From Elysia marginata (taxonomy: Eukaryota > Mollusca > Gastropoda > Plakobranchidae): a stretch of 27,756 nt of DNA. The notes under the pieces are model-generated. The model made no database searches and had not been told where the DNA came from. It saw nothing but the letters and a program-made list of their open reading frames with translations. Location: contig BMAT01012187.1 in assembly GCA_019649035.1 (NCBI GenBank), forward strand, positions 175,975 through 203,730. The letters are read 5' to 3'. Shown piece after piece: positions 23,701-27,756 of this stretch; within the stretch, counting starts at the first letter, position 1, and each line of letters starts with the position of its first letter. Made by a program: the position numbers and the translations under genes.

Positions 23701-24997
23701 ATGTTTGGATACCAAATTAATATTATCTGGGTTTTTCCTATAGCTAAGTAAACAATTATTTAGTGTCGTTATTCGTGAAGAGATTACATCATTACGTATT
23801 CTGGTAACATCTGTAAAAGATTCTTTTGTAAAAGAATATTATAATTACTGGTAACTGTCGAGTTGGGTTTTTTTTTCTCTTTGTGTTTTTATCGCAGATG
23901 ATACCTCTAGAGTCTAAAATAACTCTTCTGCTGCTGTGTTATCTTTTAGTAACGATAAGTAGGGGAAGTGAAAGAGATGACAAGAGAGAGAAAGAGCAAA
24001 GCGAGAAGAGATAGGCGGTAAAAAGAAGACCAAAGCAAAGAGTCTAGGACCAATGTTCTCTGAATGACTTTGGTGCTGAGTGTCAATGAGCTTTAATTAT
24101 GTTTTTTTATTTCTTTATCCCTGCAAATTTTTTCATTAACGCCGATAGATTGATAACTATTGGCTTTGTGTAAAAATTAAAAAAAACTTGCGGGTGAGTG
24201 GCTCACCTTAGCAGCGATGGCGTCAAACTGTTCAGTGGTGAGCGGCATGCAGTAAGACTCGAGCACTCTCCTGAACTCACCACGCGTCACCGTCTCGTTC
24301 TCGTCCACGTCGTACATCTTGAAAGCCTGAAACATGCAAAAAATGATATGGGTGTGTCGGGGGGGGGATAGAGGGGGGGGGGAGACCCTTAAAATAATGA
24401 AATGGACTGAAACAACGAGACAAAAGTGGAAGAGAGAGAGATAACTCAGATCATTTCATACAAAGCCTTGAGTGGAAATGATGTCACAGGTTAAAGCAAC
24501 AATGTTTTTTCAAAGGGGTTAGGTTGCAACAAGGAGGTAAATTTAATTATATCATTTAATAGCGAGTCGCCTTTTGAAATTATGTCTTCCTCGAAGAGAT
24601 TAGATTTTTGTGACGTTTAAGCATCAGTTAAAATAGCAGTATACTTCCTAGTTCACTTTTTTAAAACTATAATAACGGTTTAACAGATAGTTGTTAAAGT
24701 TGTTAAGGTCATTTCAAAAGCCAGATGAAAATACACGAAAACGGAAGTGTGTGAGACCACTCCTATGAATACAAATAACAGTAGCCTCTTTACCATGTTG
24801 CTGCTAAACTGGCCCCTTCTAAATAATGTGATAAAAACCTAGAGTTAAATCAATATGAAACAATGAGACACTTGCCTGTCTGAGGTTGTCGAACTTGGAG
24901 CGAGCTTTCTCTCTGAGCGCTGCCTCCACTTCTATGATGGACATACTGGCGTTGGTGGACTGAGGGATAAATTCCCCGCCCTCCCCTCCCAGCAGAC
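2810..24997 (-). CDS. EFCAB6: EFCAB6-like multi-EF-hand protein, 28 exons, 5' end missing
   Basis: Twenty-eight exons with consensus splice sites join without a stop. Their summed length (4538 nt, less two bases of a split first codon) is exactly 1512 codons, that is 1511 residues plus TGA. The product has 26 EF-hand-like motifs in 13 pairs. Best calcium loops (fragment numbering): 46-57, 149-160, 394-405, 850-861, 1084-1095 and 1457-1468. From memory, human EFCAB6 (about 1501 residues) has the same pair order, the same C-terminal ending (INLSE..EF, then a Y-NDFL-type motif shortly before the stop) and matching linkers such as LND-DQFNRLW (human LTDEQFDRLW). Known of the family: binds DJ-1 and androgen receptor, and reported as a microtubule inner protein of axonemal doublets. 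Inferred: a ciliary or flagellar structural protein. About 40-60 N-terminal residues and the promoter are not identified. No frameshift or nonsense change is seen, so the gene looks intact. Confidence 0.94.
3536..3723 (-). CDS. EFCAB6: EFCAB6-like exon 27 (residues 1357-1419), EF-hand 24
   Basis: Acceptor atttcctccctag (phase 1), donor TAT|gtaagt (phase 0). Encodes [20 protein letters not shown] and EF-hand 24 loop [12 protein letters not shown]. Human EFCAB6 has a close counterpart (DLKSNGKFAYCDFI). A basic tail follows ([16 protein letters not shown]). The intron 3089-3535 shows nothing recognisable. Confidence 0.94.
4098..4161. repeat. 64-nt near-perfect hairpin (inverted repeat)
   Basis: Left arm 4098-4123 pairs with right arm 4136-4161: 26 positions with three mismatches, including an uninterrupted 14-bp core (left AAAGTGCAGTATC plus the preceding C). 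The loop is 12 nt. It lies in the intron between exons 26 and 27, so it would be transcribed with the host gene. Size and shape are like a microRNA precursor, but a small palindromic repeat is equally possible. Confidence 0.75.
4243..4392. repeat. 30-bp tandem array, 5 copies
   Basis: Five direct copies of a 30-bp unit starting cagatctaaaaattcaaac, each holding a BglII-type AGATCT and a SpeI-type ACTAGT hexamer. The first four copies are nearly identical; the last diverges at its end. Since 30 is a multiple of three and the unit has no stop in two frames, long spurious open frames appear on both strands. Confidence 0.97.
4455..4650 (-). CDS. EFCAB6: EFCAB6-like exon 26 (residues 1292-1357), EF-hand 23
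   Basis: Acceptor ttcaatgtcag (phase 0; a second AG five bases on would break the frame), donor GGAG|gtcagt (phase 1). Encodes a Ser/Arg-rich linker ([13 protein letters not shown]) and EF-hand 23 loop [12 protein letters not shown]: Asp 1 and 3, Thr 5, Ser 9, but Gln at 12. The frame stays open past the donor through the 30-bp array in the intron 3724-4454. Confidence 0.93.
4885..4965 (-). ncRNA. tRNA-like sequence (SINE head or tRNA pseudogene)
   Basis: Read on the minus strand it contains tagtttgcgcgtcggact followed by cgtgatcc, which looks like a tRNA D-arm and anticodon arm (anticodon position CGT, Thr-like). A degenerate B box (ggatttgatgcc) follows. The acceptor stem does not pair well, so it is not a functional tRNA. 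It most likely represents a tRNA-derived SINE fragment. Confidence 0.5.
6017..6038 (+). repeat. Mariner left terminal inverted repeat (outer part)
   Basis: Starts CAGTGGAA directly after TA. About two thirds of these 22 bases match the complement of the right end (7512-7533). The match is interrupted inward by inserted sequence and resumes at 6149-6175. Confidence 0.65.
6333..7384 (+). pseudogene. Mariner transposase pseudogene
   Basis: The frame has mariner landmarks: a helix-turn-helix N-terminus ([26 protein letters not shown]), [13 protein letters not shown], a WVHHYDPE box, [25 protein letters not shown], and a tail ending in GDYVV before TAA at 7382. In-frame stops lie at 6372 (TAG), 6612 (TAA), 6687 (TGA) and 6777 (TAG). 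Small frameshifts are needed near 6885-6960 and near 7315. Two of the three catalytic aspartates are Asn (codons at 6822-6824 and 7092-7094); the third (APSD) remains, 34 residues after the second. It cannot encode an active enzyme. The 5' limit is approximate. Confidence 0.88.
7470..7533 (-). repeat. Mariner right terminal inverted repeat
   Basis: Complement begins CAGTGGAACCCTTAAATTAA and includes caggctgataat, matching the two separated blocks at the left end. Followed by TA at 7534. Confidence 0.7.
7634..7849 (-). CDS. EFCAB6: EFCAB6-like exon 25 (residues 1220-1291), degenerate EF-hand 22
   Basis: Acceptor tatatccttccag, donor AGG|gtgaga, both phase 0. Encodes [20 protein letters not shown], a degenerate EF-hand whose counterpart in human EFCAB6 has the same VN.GxxxY spacing. 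A long Gly/Pro/Ala-rich linker follows ([18 protein letters not shown]). The next intron, 4651-7633, is the longest and holds the mariner and a tRNA-like element. Confidence 0.94.
8565..8647. repeat. GA microsatellite beside exon 24 donor
   Basis: Impure then pure (GA)n, read as (TC)n in the transcript. Its edge is about 18 nt inside the intron from the exon 24 donor (exon edge at 8666). Confidence 0.96.
8666..8902 (-). CDS. EFCAB6: EFCAB6-like exon 24 (residues 1141-1219), EF-hand 21
   Basis: Acceptor ctcgctatccag, donor CAG|gtgcct (a weak match after GT), both phase 0. Encodes [31 protein letters not shown] (human HYHAITQEFENFD) and EF-hand 21 loop [12 protein letters not shown], with hydrophobic residues at positions 3 and 5 that argue against calcium. 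It ends RLNDDQ, joined to FNRLW. The intron 7850-8665 starts with a long CT (transcript sense) microsatellite. Confidence 0.93.
9425..9610 (-). CDS. EFCAB6: EFCAB6-like exon 23 (residues 1079-1140), EF-hands 19 and 20
   Basis: Acceptor ccattttcaacag, donor GAA|gtaagt, both phase 0. EF-hand 19 loop [12 protein letters not shown] (1084-1095) is textbook calcium-binding: Asp 1 and 3, Ser 5, Gly 6, Ser 9, Glu 12. EF-hand 20 ([15 protein letters not shown]) is degenerate but keeps the signature. The intron 8903-9424 is purine-rich on the + strand with nothing recognised. Confidence 0.95.
9997..10189 (-). CDS. EFCAB6: EFCAB6-like exon 22 (residues 1014-1078), degenerate EF-hand 18
   Basis: Acceptor ttattgctccag (phase 2), donor AAG|gtaaag (phase 0). 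Encodes [19 protein letters not shown], a degenerate loop with the signature, then a basic/polar linker and a helix [20 protein letters not shown]. The intron 9611-9996 has a 15-bp direct repeat (9756-9770 and 9826-9840) and nothing else. Confidence 0.93.
10762..11152. repeat. ~77-bp tandem array, 5 copies
   Basis: Five copies of a unit built around cgagcaatattctttc, attgcatagcttgtctt and taatcatcgctataac. The cgagc starts are at 10771, 10848, 10933, 11012 and 11089, giving spacings of 77, 85, 79 and 77 bp. Length differences come mainly from the A-run in the unit. The last copy runs up to the exon 21 donor. Confidence 0.95.
11154..11309 (-). CDS. EFCAB6: EFCAB6-like exon 21 (residues 962-1014), EF-hand 17
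   Basis: Acceptor cttctttcag, donor AG|gtaaaa, both phase 2. Encodes [17 protein letters not shown] and EF-hand 17 loop [12 protein letters not shown] (Arg at 3, Asp at 12; weak site), then [14 protein letters not shown]. The donor sits at the edge of a 77-bp tandem repeat array that fills much of the following intron (10190-11153). Confidence 0.93.
11459..11556 (+). ncRNA. tRNA-like sequence (SINE head or tRNA pseudogene)
   Basis: Contains an A-box match (tggcgaaatgg, about 11467-11477) and a B-box match (ggttcgagtca, 11538-11548) at a spacing like that of class II tRNAs (Leu/Ser) with a long variable arm. The T stem has mismatches and the acceptor stem is poor, so it is more likely a tRNA-derived SINE relic than a working tRNA. 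It lies in the intron after exon 20. Confidence 0.5.
11799..12032 (-). CDS. EFCAB6: EFCAB6-like exon 20 (residues 884-962), EF-hand 16
   Basis: Acceptor tatcttcctgcccag, donor AG|gtgaga, both phase 2. EF-hand 16 loop [12 protein letters not shown] keeps Asp 1 and Asp 12. An acidic linker follows ([14 protein letters not shown]), then [19 protein letters not shown] and [11 protein letters not shown]. The intron 11310-11798 contains a tRNA-like element. Confidence 0.93.
12415..12456. repeat. Short GACA/GATA tract
   Basis: Mixed tetranucleotide repeat (gacagacaga, then gatagatagata) in the intron after exon 19. Confidence 0.85.
12576..12694 (-). CDS. EFCAB6: EFCAB6-like exon 19 (residues 845-884), EF-hand 15
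   Basis: Acceptor tttctttcggcag (phase 0), donor AG|gtaagc (phase 2). EF-hand 15 loop [12 protein letters not shown] (850-861) has Asp 1, Asn 5, Gly 6, Thr 9 and Glu 12, with Lys at 3. The exit helix [17 protein letters not shown] and KKLWSR follow (human KLWAR). The intron 12033-12575 has a short GACA/GATA tract at 12415-12456. Confidence 0.94.
13109..13205 (-). CDS. EFCAB6: EFCAB6-like exon 18 (residues 812-844), linker
   Basis: Acceptor tttttgttcag (phase 2), donor AAG|gtgtgt (phase 0). Encodes [20 protein letters not shown] and [12 protein letters not shown]. Human EFCAB6 has a matching CEQAHQYL...NRWSDLSK segment. The helix feeds straight into EF-hand 15. The intron 12695-13108 shows nothing recognisable. 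Confidence 0.91.
13751..13989 (-). CDS. EFCAB6: EFCAB6-like exon 17 (residues 733-812), EF-hands 13 and 14
   Basis: Acceptor aactttaacag (phase 0), donor AG|gtgaga (phase 2). Encodes [12 protein letters not shown]-hand 13 loop [12 protein letters not shown] (Ser at 12, probably not binding), and EF-hand 14 with [17 protein letters not shown]. The second EGHKWL linker motif follows. The intron 13206-13750 shows nothing recognisable. Confidence 0.93.
14054..14297. repeat. Degenerate ~31-34-bp tandem array
   Basis: About seven diverged copies of a unit resembling gatgaagccgttagtaagat followed by atagcgatg, in the intron between exons 16 and 17. It is preceded by a G-run (about 14049-14058). Divergence between copies is much higher than in the 30-bp array, suggesting an older expansion. 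Confidence 0.88.
14566..14829 (-). CDS. EFCAB6: EFCAB6-like exon 16 (residues 645-732), degenerate EF-hand 12
   Basis: Acceptor cttctctctccag, donor ACG|gtacgt, both phase 0. Encodes [14 protein letters not shown], a loop with [13 protein letters not shown], then a Pro/Gly-rich linker ([15 protein letters not shown]) and a basic helix [14 protein letters not shown]. The donor lies inside a perfect 12-bp palindrome (14556-14567). The intron 13990-14565 carries the 33-bp degenerate tandem array. Confidence 0.93.
15418..15589 (-). CDS. EFCAB6: EFCAB6-like exon 15 (residues 587-644), EF-hand 11
   Basis: The acceptor tcatcatggcag (phase 2) lacks a strong pyrimidine tract but is the only one restoring [12 protein letters not shown]. 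Donor GCG|gtgggt (phase 0). Encodes [14 protein letters not shown] (human counterpart MTTEEVIEKFKKCI) and the EF-hand 11 loop [12 protein letters not shown]. Asp 1, Gln 3 and Lys 5 are poor ligands and Gln replaces Glu at 12. The intron 14830-15417 is AT-rich with nothing recognised. Confidence 0.91.
16150..16317 (-). CDS. EFCAB6: EFCAB6-like exon 14 (residues 531-587), degenerate EF-hand 10
   Basis: Acceptor tttcgtccacag (phase 2), donor AG|gtaggg (phase 2). Encodes [19 protein letters not shown], a non-canonical loop with the VNYMEFI signature. A linker with [19 protein letters not shown] and a charged [12 protein letters not shown] segment follow. The intron 15590-16149 shows nothing recognisable. 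Confidence 0.92.
16818..16978 (-). CDS. EFCAB6: EFCAB6-like exon 13 (residues 478-531), EF-hand 9
   Basis: Acceptor ccttccatgatag (phase 0), donor AA|gtgagt (phase 2). Encodes [20 protein letters not shown] and an EF-like loop [12 protein letters not shown]. Asp 1, Lys 3, Glu 5 and Gly 6 are present, but Ile at 12 removes the bidentate ligand. The exit helix and LPISQEHF follow. The intron 16318-16817 contains a pair of 15-bp direct repeats. Confidence 0.92.
17328..17402 (-). CDS. EFCAB6: EFCAB6-like exon 12 (residues 453-477), linker with EGHKWL
   Basis: A 75-nt exon in phase 0 at both ends; acceptor acgctttcag, donor ACA|gtaagt. Encodes [20 protein letters not shown], a basic linker. The hexamer EGHKWL recurs at residues 802-807 (exon 17) after another EF-hand pair. 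The intron 16979-17327 shows nothing recognisable. Confidence 0.9.
17598..17611. other. Assembly gap of 14 N between G-runs
   Basis: Fourteen unknown bases with six G on each side, next to a tandem array. Most simply a G homopolymer that could not be called; true length is unknown. Confidence 0.95.
17617..17757. repeat. ~36-bp tandem array, 4 copies
   Basis: Four copies of a unit reading tatagtgtcgcgaaaggatt followed by aaaatacttttta, in the intron after exon 11. The first copy abuts the gap, so further copies could be hidden. Confidence 0.93.
18235..18405 (-). CDS. EFCAB6: EFCAB6-like exon 11 (residues 396-452), EF-hands 7 and 8
   Basis: Acceptor cactacctgcag, donor AAG|gtattc, both phase 0. 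Completes EF-hand 7, loop [12 protein letters not shown] (394-405), a near-ideal calcium site. EF-hand 8 follows with loop [12 protein letters not shown]; Asp 1, 3 and Asn 5 are present but Thr sits at 12. The signature is VDYHTFL. The intron 17403-18234 holds an assembly gap and a 36-bp tandem array. Confidence 0.94.
18594..18640. repeat. 20-bp direct repeat, about 2.5 copies
   Basis: Unit aatctcaggtctttatttcc with minor changes, in the intron between exons 10 and 11. Confidence 0.75.
19124..19244 (-). CDS. EFCAB6: EFCAB6-like exon 10 (residues 355-395), EF-hand 7 first part
   Basis: Acceptor tatttccgtag (phase 2), donor AAG|gtaaca (phase 0). Encodes a helix-rich segment ([18 protein letters not shown]) and the entering helix of EF-hand 7, [10 protein letters not shown]. 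The intron cuts the calcium loop after its first two residues. The intron 18406-19123 contains a short 20-bp direct repeat near 18594-18640 and otherwise nothing recognised. Confidence 0.92.
19726..19836 (-). CDS. EFCAB6: EFCAB6-like exon 9 (residues 318-355), degenerate EF-hand 6
   Basis: Acceptor ttttatccag (phase 2), donor AG|gtaggg (phase 2). Encodes [18 protein letters not shown], a degenerate loop in which Trp replaces the usual Tyr of the signature. Human EFCAB6 also has Trp at the matching place (INWKQFL). A polar linker follows. The intron 19245-19725 shows nothing recognisable. Confidence 0.9.
20274..20422 (-). CDS. EFCAB6: EFCAB6-like exon 8 (residues 269-318), EF-hand 5
   Basis: Acceptor tgcttatctaccag (phase 0), donor AG|gtgaga (phase 2). 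EF-hand 5 loop [12 protein letters not shown] has Asp 1, His 3, Asp 5, Gly 6 and Asp 12, a possible but weak site. The exit helix [17 protein letters not shown] leads to EF-hand 6. The intron 19837-20273 shows nothing recognisable. Confidence 0.93.
20521..20770. repeat. GATA/GACA/GGAT microsatellite block
   Basis: About 250 bp of tetranucleotide repeats: gata units with ggat variants (about 20560-20590), a gaca/gata mix (20620-20680) and a nearly pure GATA run (20697-20769). It lies in the intron between exons 7 and 8. Minus-strand translation gives meaningless Tyr-Leu-Ser-Ile repeats. Confidence 0.97.
21091..21236 (-). CDS. EFCAB6: EFCAB6-like exon 7 (residues 220-268), linker
   Basis: Acceptor atcatcttcag (phase 1), donor AGG|gtgaga (phase 0). 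Encodes a low-complexity linker ([17 protein letters not shown]) and a charged helix ([11 protein letters not shown]) that continues into exon 8. No EF-hand lies in this exon. The ATG near its start is internal, because the phase requires two bases before it from the previous exon. The intron 20423-21090 contains the GATA microsatellite block. Confidence 0.88.
21921..22042 (-). CDS. EFCAB6: EFCAB6-like exon 6 (residues 179-220), EF-hand 4
   Basis: Acceptor ttactactaccag (phase 2), donor GGAG|gtaagg (phase 1). EF-hand 4 loop [12 protein letters not shown] keeps Asp at 1 and Asp at 12 but has His at 3 and 4. The VNYRDFL signature and a linker follow ([18 protein letters not shown]). The intron 21237-21920 is AT-rich with no recognised element. 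Confidence 0.93.
22299..22435 (-). CDS. EFCAB6: EFCAB6-like exon 5 (residues 134-179), EF-hand 3
   Basis: Acceptor tttctcttag (phase 0), donor AA|gtgagt (phase 2). EF-hand 3 loop [12 protein letters not shown] (residues 149-160) is a good calcium site: Asp 1, Asn 3, Asp 5, Gly 6, Glu 12. The entering helix is [12 protein letters not shown]. The exon ends with FTDQQFD, the start of EF-hand 4. The intron 22043-22298 (256 nt) is the shortest in the gene. Confidence 0.94.
22982..23045 (-). CDS. EFCAB6: EFCAB6-like exon 4 (residues 112-133), linker
   Basis: The smallest exon, 64 nt. Acceptor tcctctcttccag, donor AGG|gtaaga (phase 0). Encodes a Pro-rich linker ([13 protein letters not shown]) and the beginning of a helix (IEKLLRDR) that runs into EF-hand 3. 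It is too short to find by open frame alone and was placed by phase and linker continuity. The intron 22436-22981 is AT-rich with nothing recognisable. Confidence 0.88.
23514..23608 (-). CDS. EFCAB6: EFCAB6-like exon 3 (residues 81-112), degenerate EF-hand 2
   Basis: Acceptor ttgtttttag (phase 0), donor AG|gttagt (phase 2). Encodes the degenerate partner loop with [14 protein letters not shown]. It has no acidic residue at loop position 1, so calcium binding is unlikely, but it keeps the Y-x-D-F-L signature shared by the second motif of nearly every pair. The codon AG|A (Arg) is split with exon 4. The intron 23046-23513 shows nothing recognisable. Confidence 0.9.
24207..24326 (-). CDS. EFCAB6: EFCAB6-like exon 2 (residues 41-80), EF-hand 1
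   Basis: Acceptor atgtttcag, donor AAG|gtgagc, both phase 0. Contains EF-hand 1, loop [12 protein letters not shown] (residues 46-57), with Asp at 1 and 3, Asn at 5, Thr at 7 and 9 and Glu at 12. Position 6, normally Gly, is Glu. It is followed by MPLTTEQF, the helix start of EF-hand 2 (human counterpart MPLTREQF). The intron 23609-24206 holds nothing I recognise beyond A/G-rich sequence near 23970-24040. Confidence 0.93.
24876..24997 (-). CDS. EFCAB6: EFCAB6-like exon 1 of those seen (residues 1-40)
   Basis: Acceptor ...catctttcag at 24998-24999. The exon opens with GT, the last two bases of a split codon, so an upstream coding exon ending in phase 1 must exist. It encodes a Gly-rich stretch (LLGGEGGEF) and a long helix ([19 protein letters not shown]) leading into the first EF-hand. 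The donor is GC, not GT: CAG|gcaagt. Only this junction gives a seamless DNLRQ-AFKMYD. The intron 24327-24875 holds two G-runs on the + strand (24359-24382), read as C-runs in the transcript. Confidence 0.88.
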
Positions 24998-26800
24998 CTG
25001 AAAGATGGGTGGAAAAAGTTTTGATGATGTAAAGAAGTGCTGCGTTTCTGTACTGTTTGCAACCATATATCACGAGTACTATACTTATAAAAGATGTTGG
25101 ATAAATTCACATTCAAAAATTCATTTTTGTTGCATGATTGTTTTGTTTTGTGTTGTGTTGTTTTTTGTTCTTGAAATTCAATAGATCGAAGTTTTACATT
25201 GACCAGGCGTTTGAAATTTCATTTTCATTTGCGTTAATCGATTTAAATCTAAAATTGAAACGCGCTTGTCACATTAATTTTGAAGTTTCATTGTTACGTT
25301 TGGTTTTGCCTTTATTCACATTTTAATTCACTATTTTCATATTTGAAACAACATCGTTCACATTTGAAGTTATTATTTACATATCTGATTTTGCATTTCA
25401 AATTTGAAGTTGCAATGCAATGAGTTACATTTGCGCAATCTTGGTCACATTTGAACATGCAATGTTCACATTTGAAGGGGAAAAAACTCTAGAAAGAGGA
25501 TGGGACCGGATAGCTTGAACCCTTTGAAGCATCTTTTCGACTTTGGAATTACACAAGCAAAAGAGCTCTTGTTATTCATAGACAAAAAATACAAATACGA
25601 AGAAAGTCAAAGACAAGATGATTATGGAAAAATCTGATATGGTGATTGAGCTTTACAGATTTGGATAAATAAATCTCAACAAAAAAATTCCGTCGCATTT
25701 TACGGATCTTTTTTAATTGCAGGCAGGAATGAGTTTTTAGTCAGACTTATAGTTATTGATTATCGGCCTAAATTTGTATCAACCTTTTCATCGCTACAGG
25801 CCAGTGTAGTCGATGATTATCGACAAATTAGATTTTAAGGTGCGCGTGTTTGCAACGTGCATTTTATCTTCAACCAAAGTTAAATGCAAAGAGCCATTTG
25901 TCCAGTAATCAAATAGCCTACATTCTGACAACAGGGGATGAGGTTGCACAAAAAGTCTGTCACAGGCTTAAAATAGCTGAGTTAAGTGTTATCTTGCACT
26001 GCAGGAGACCAAGACTTGGATGAGATCATGTACCATTGTGTATATGTAGGGCCTTACAATTCAGTTGACTATTAAAACTGTTGAACTGATTCTATGTTCT
26101 CAACTTTGAATGTTGTTGTACCATGCTATGTACTTGACAAGGAGATGCTGTACAATCTTTACAGACATAGATAGTAACGACTTCATAAATCATGCTTCTT
26201 GTTTGGGGGATGCGTACAACTTTCTGCTTCTACCTACTGACAGCAAACGGGCGGTCATGTAGGGGAGATTTAATCAGATGAAGTCAAAACCACTCCATAA
26301 AGATCGGCAGAAGACATCGATTTGAAAATTGAAAATAAATAATAATATCCACTGCACACTTTCTTTAGCTGTATTTTAGTGTGCTTTAATCTTGTTTTGA
26401 CTACAATGTTTTACGTTCAATACTTATTAGTAACCAGATCTGTTCTCGGTAGTTCTTGCTAACTCAGATTATTTAAAAAACAGATGAAATATGATTTGCA
26501 ATAAACGATCGGATGACATTGACCTAATATTACTATATTTTTAGGCAAATTTCAAGGCTGGTGGACAGAGAGCTCATTTACAATCCACCACTTGTAGCTG
26601 CTAAGTGTCAAATTTAGCTGGTTCGAGAGCGTGTCTGGTTCCGGTATCGTAAGACTGAGTATATTATGATCCCCTCTTGAAACAGCAGCAAGATTACGGA
26701 GTATATACTCAAGTTCTGTATCAACCTGTTCTCTGAGTTTACTTGTATAAGCACGGTACGCTGTTAGGCAACATAAGGTCTAGACACATTCTTTAAAAAA
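24998..26800. other. Upstream sequence with no secure exon
   Basis: The exon upstream of 24997 must end in phase 1, but no convincing one was found. The stretch 25138-25175 is T/G-rich. About 25330-25480 repeats a ttcacatttgaa-like motif irregularly. The rest is AT-rich without recognisable genes. Confidence 0.5.
25339..25477. repeat. Irregular repeats of a ttcacatttgaa motif
   Basis: Matches at 25357-25370, 25443-25455 and 25464-25477, with weaker relatives at 25339 and 25398. The motif is an imperfect palindrome. Spacing is irregular, so it is not a simple tandem array. Confidence 0.4.
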
Positions 26801-26870
26801 TGAGAGAGAGACAGAGAGAGAGAGAGAGAGAAGGGAGAGAGAGAGAGATGGAGAGAGGGAGGGGGGGGCG
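26801..26870. repeat. GA microsatellite ending in a G-run
   Basis: Interrupted (GA)n followed by a run of about nine G. Confidence 0.95.
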
Positions 26871-26999
26871 TAAAATAATATCATAAAAATTTTCTAATCA
26901 TAACATTAGGGTAGTAGACTTAGGTGACATTGCTAACAGTGCGATAAAAGCTACTCTGTCAATGCACATAGTAGACTAAATCTACTAGGTGACAGACTG

Positions 27000-27310
27000 G
27001 GGGTTGAAAGATCTCGCTAGCTTCGCTGCCTAAGTGGTCCTAAATTTCGATTTAAGAGCCTTTGCGAGTCAGGTTTTGTGGTAACGGCGATCTAACCACA
27101 ACAGTCAATACACCAGGGAGAGGGTGCCGCCTGGCTGGTTTTGTTCCCTTGAACAGAAGCAAACAAAAGAACTCAGGAACTTCCAGAAATCACGTACCAT
27201 TAGCCCTACACACTAGAAGTCCAGGAACTGCGAAATCCACCTGTTGATATAAGGAGCGCTACTGCCACCTTATACGTCTTCTCTATAGCCCCCAACAAAG
27301 ACTGCATTGG
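27000..27310. other. GC-elevated segment upstream of the gene, function unknown
   Basis: Less AT-rich than its surroundings, as the exons are. No protein similarity is recognised in either direction. It could be promoter, 5' UTR, an early exon or a repeat. A possible small minus-strand exon (27114-27147) is discussed in the findings. Confidence 0.3.
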
Positions 27311-27630
27311 CACTTCCAGGCGTGTGAGGTAAGAGAGTGTATTGGTTTGTGTGACCAGATGAGGAGAAGCGAGAAGGTATGTGGAGAGTGCGTGGATTAA
27401 CTTAAATATTCCATTGGGGTGGATGAGATTATCAATCAGCAAGTTGGAGAATTTATATCTTTGAAAAGAAATAATACACAGAGATAACCCAATACAGAGA
27501 ACGAAAGAGACAGAGAGAAAGAGAGAGATACATATAAATAACAGCAGAAAGAGAATAGATAGACAGATAGAAATACGTGAGCCAAAGACAGAGGAAAAAA
27601 TAGAGAACTGATAAAAAGCAATATATATGG

Positions 27631-27756
27631 AAGGTAAGTATGTAGATAGTTTGATAGACAGATAGATAAATAGATGGATATATAAATAAATAGATAGATA
27701 GATAGACAGATAGATGGATAGATAGATAGACGGATAGATAGATAGATAGATAGATA
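27631..27756. repeat. GATA microsatellite running off the window end
   Basis: Impure GATA units with gaca, ggat and gaaa variants, continuing to the last base. It resembles the block at 20521-20770. Confidence 0.93.

Noticed and set aside
27206..27442. 78-codon minus-strand frame possibly an upstream exon
   Set aside because: No similarity to EF-hand proteins and no junction that fits the phase required by exon 1.
1..27756. Search for CRISPR-like arrays, operons, toxin-antitoxin pairs or viral genes
   Set aside because: The tandem arrays have no unique spacers, the coding content is a spliced animal gene, and apart from the mariner no mobile or viral protein signature was recognised.

Overview
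This is a stretch of animal nuclear DNA: AT-rich, intron-dense, and full of GA and GATA microsatellites, longer tandem repeats and a decayed mariner transposon. One gene fills most of it. On the minus strand, 28 exons between 24997 and 2810 join in phase into one open frame of 1511 codons plus a stop. The encoded protein is a chain of EF-hand motifs. Its order, spacing and C-terminus match my recollection of vertebrate EFCAB6 (DJBP, about 1500 residues), a multi-EF-hand protein linked to DJ-1/androgen receptor and reported in ciliary and sperm doublet microtubules. The divergence from the human protein and the repeat content suggest an invertebrate, plausibly a mollusc. That guess is weak because no species marker is present.

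Layout on the + axis. 1-2249: no gene; GA microsatellites and a G-run. About 2250-2809: probable 3' UTR. 2810-24997: the EFCAB6-like gene, 3' end first. Its longest intron (4651-7633) carries a tRNA-like element and a complete but dead DD34D mariner (6017-7533) in the opposite orientation. Other introns hold tandem arrays of about 30 bp (4243-4392), 77 bp (10762-11152), 33 bp (14054-14297) and 36 bp (17617-17757, next to a 14-N gap). They also hold a GATA block (20521-20770), a second tRNA-like element (11459-11556) and a perfect-looking small hairpin (4098-4161). 24998-27756: upstream sequence where the first exon or exons of the gene were not securely found.

The protein has 26 EF-hand-like motifs arranged as 13 pairs. 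The first motif of each pair is the one that can look like a calcium loop. The second is degenerate but keeps a hydrophobic-x-Tyr-x-Asp/Glu-Phe-Leu/Ile signature. Several introns fall at the same place and phase between the two members of a pair, so the gene seems to have grown by duplicating one paired module.

I see no defence system, operon, CRISPR array or other exotic cassette. The interesting material is the architecture of the EF-hand gene, its unusual splice sites and the repeats that sit against them.
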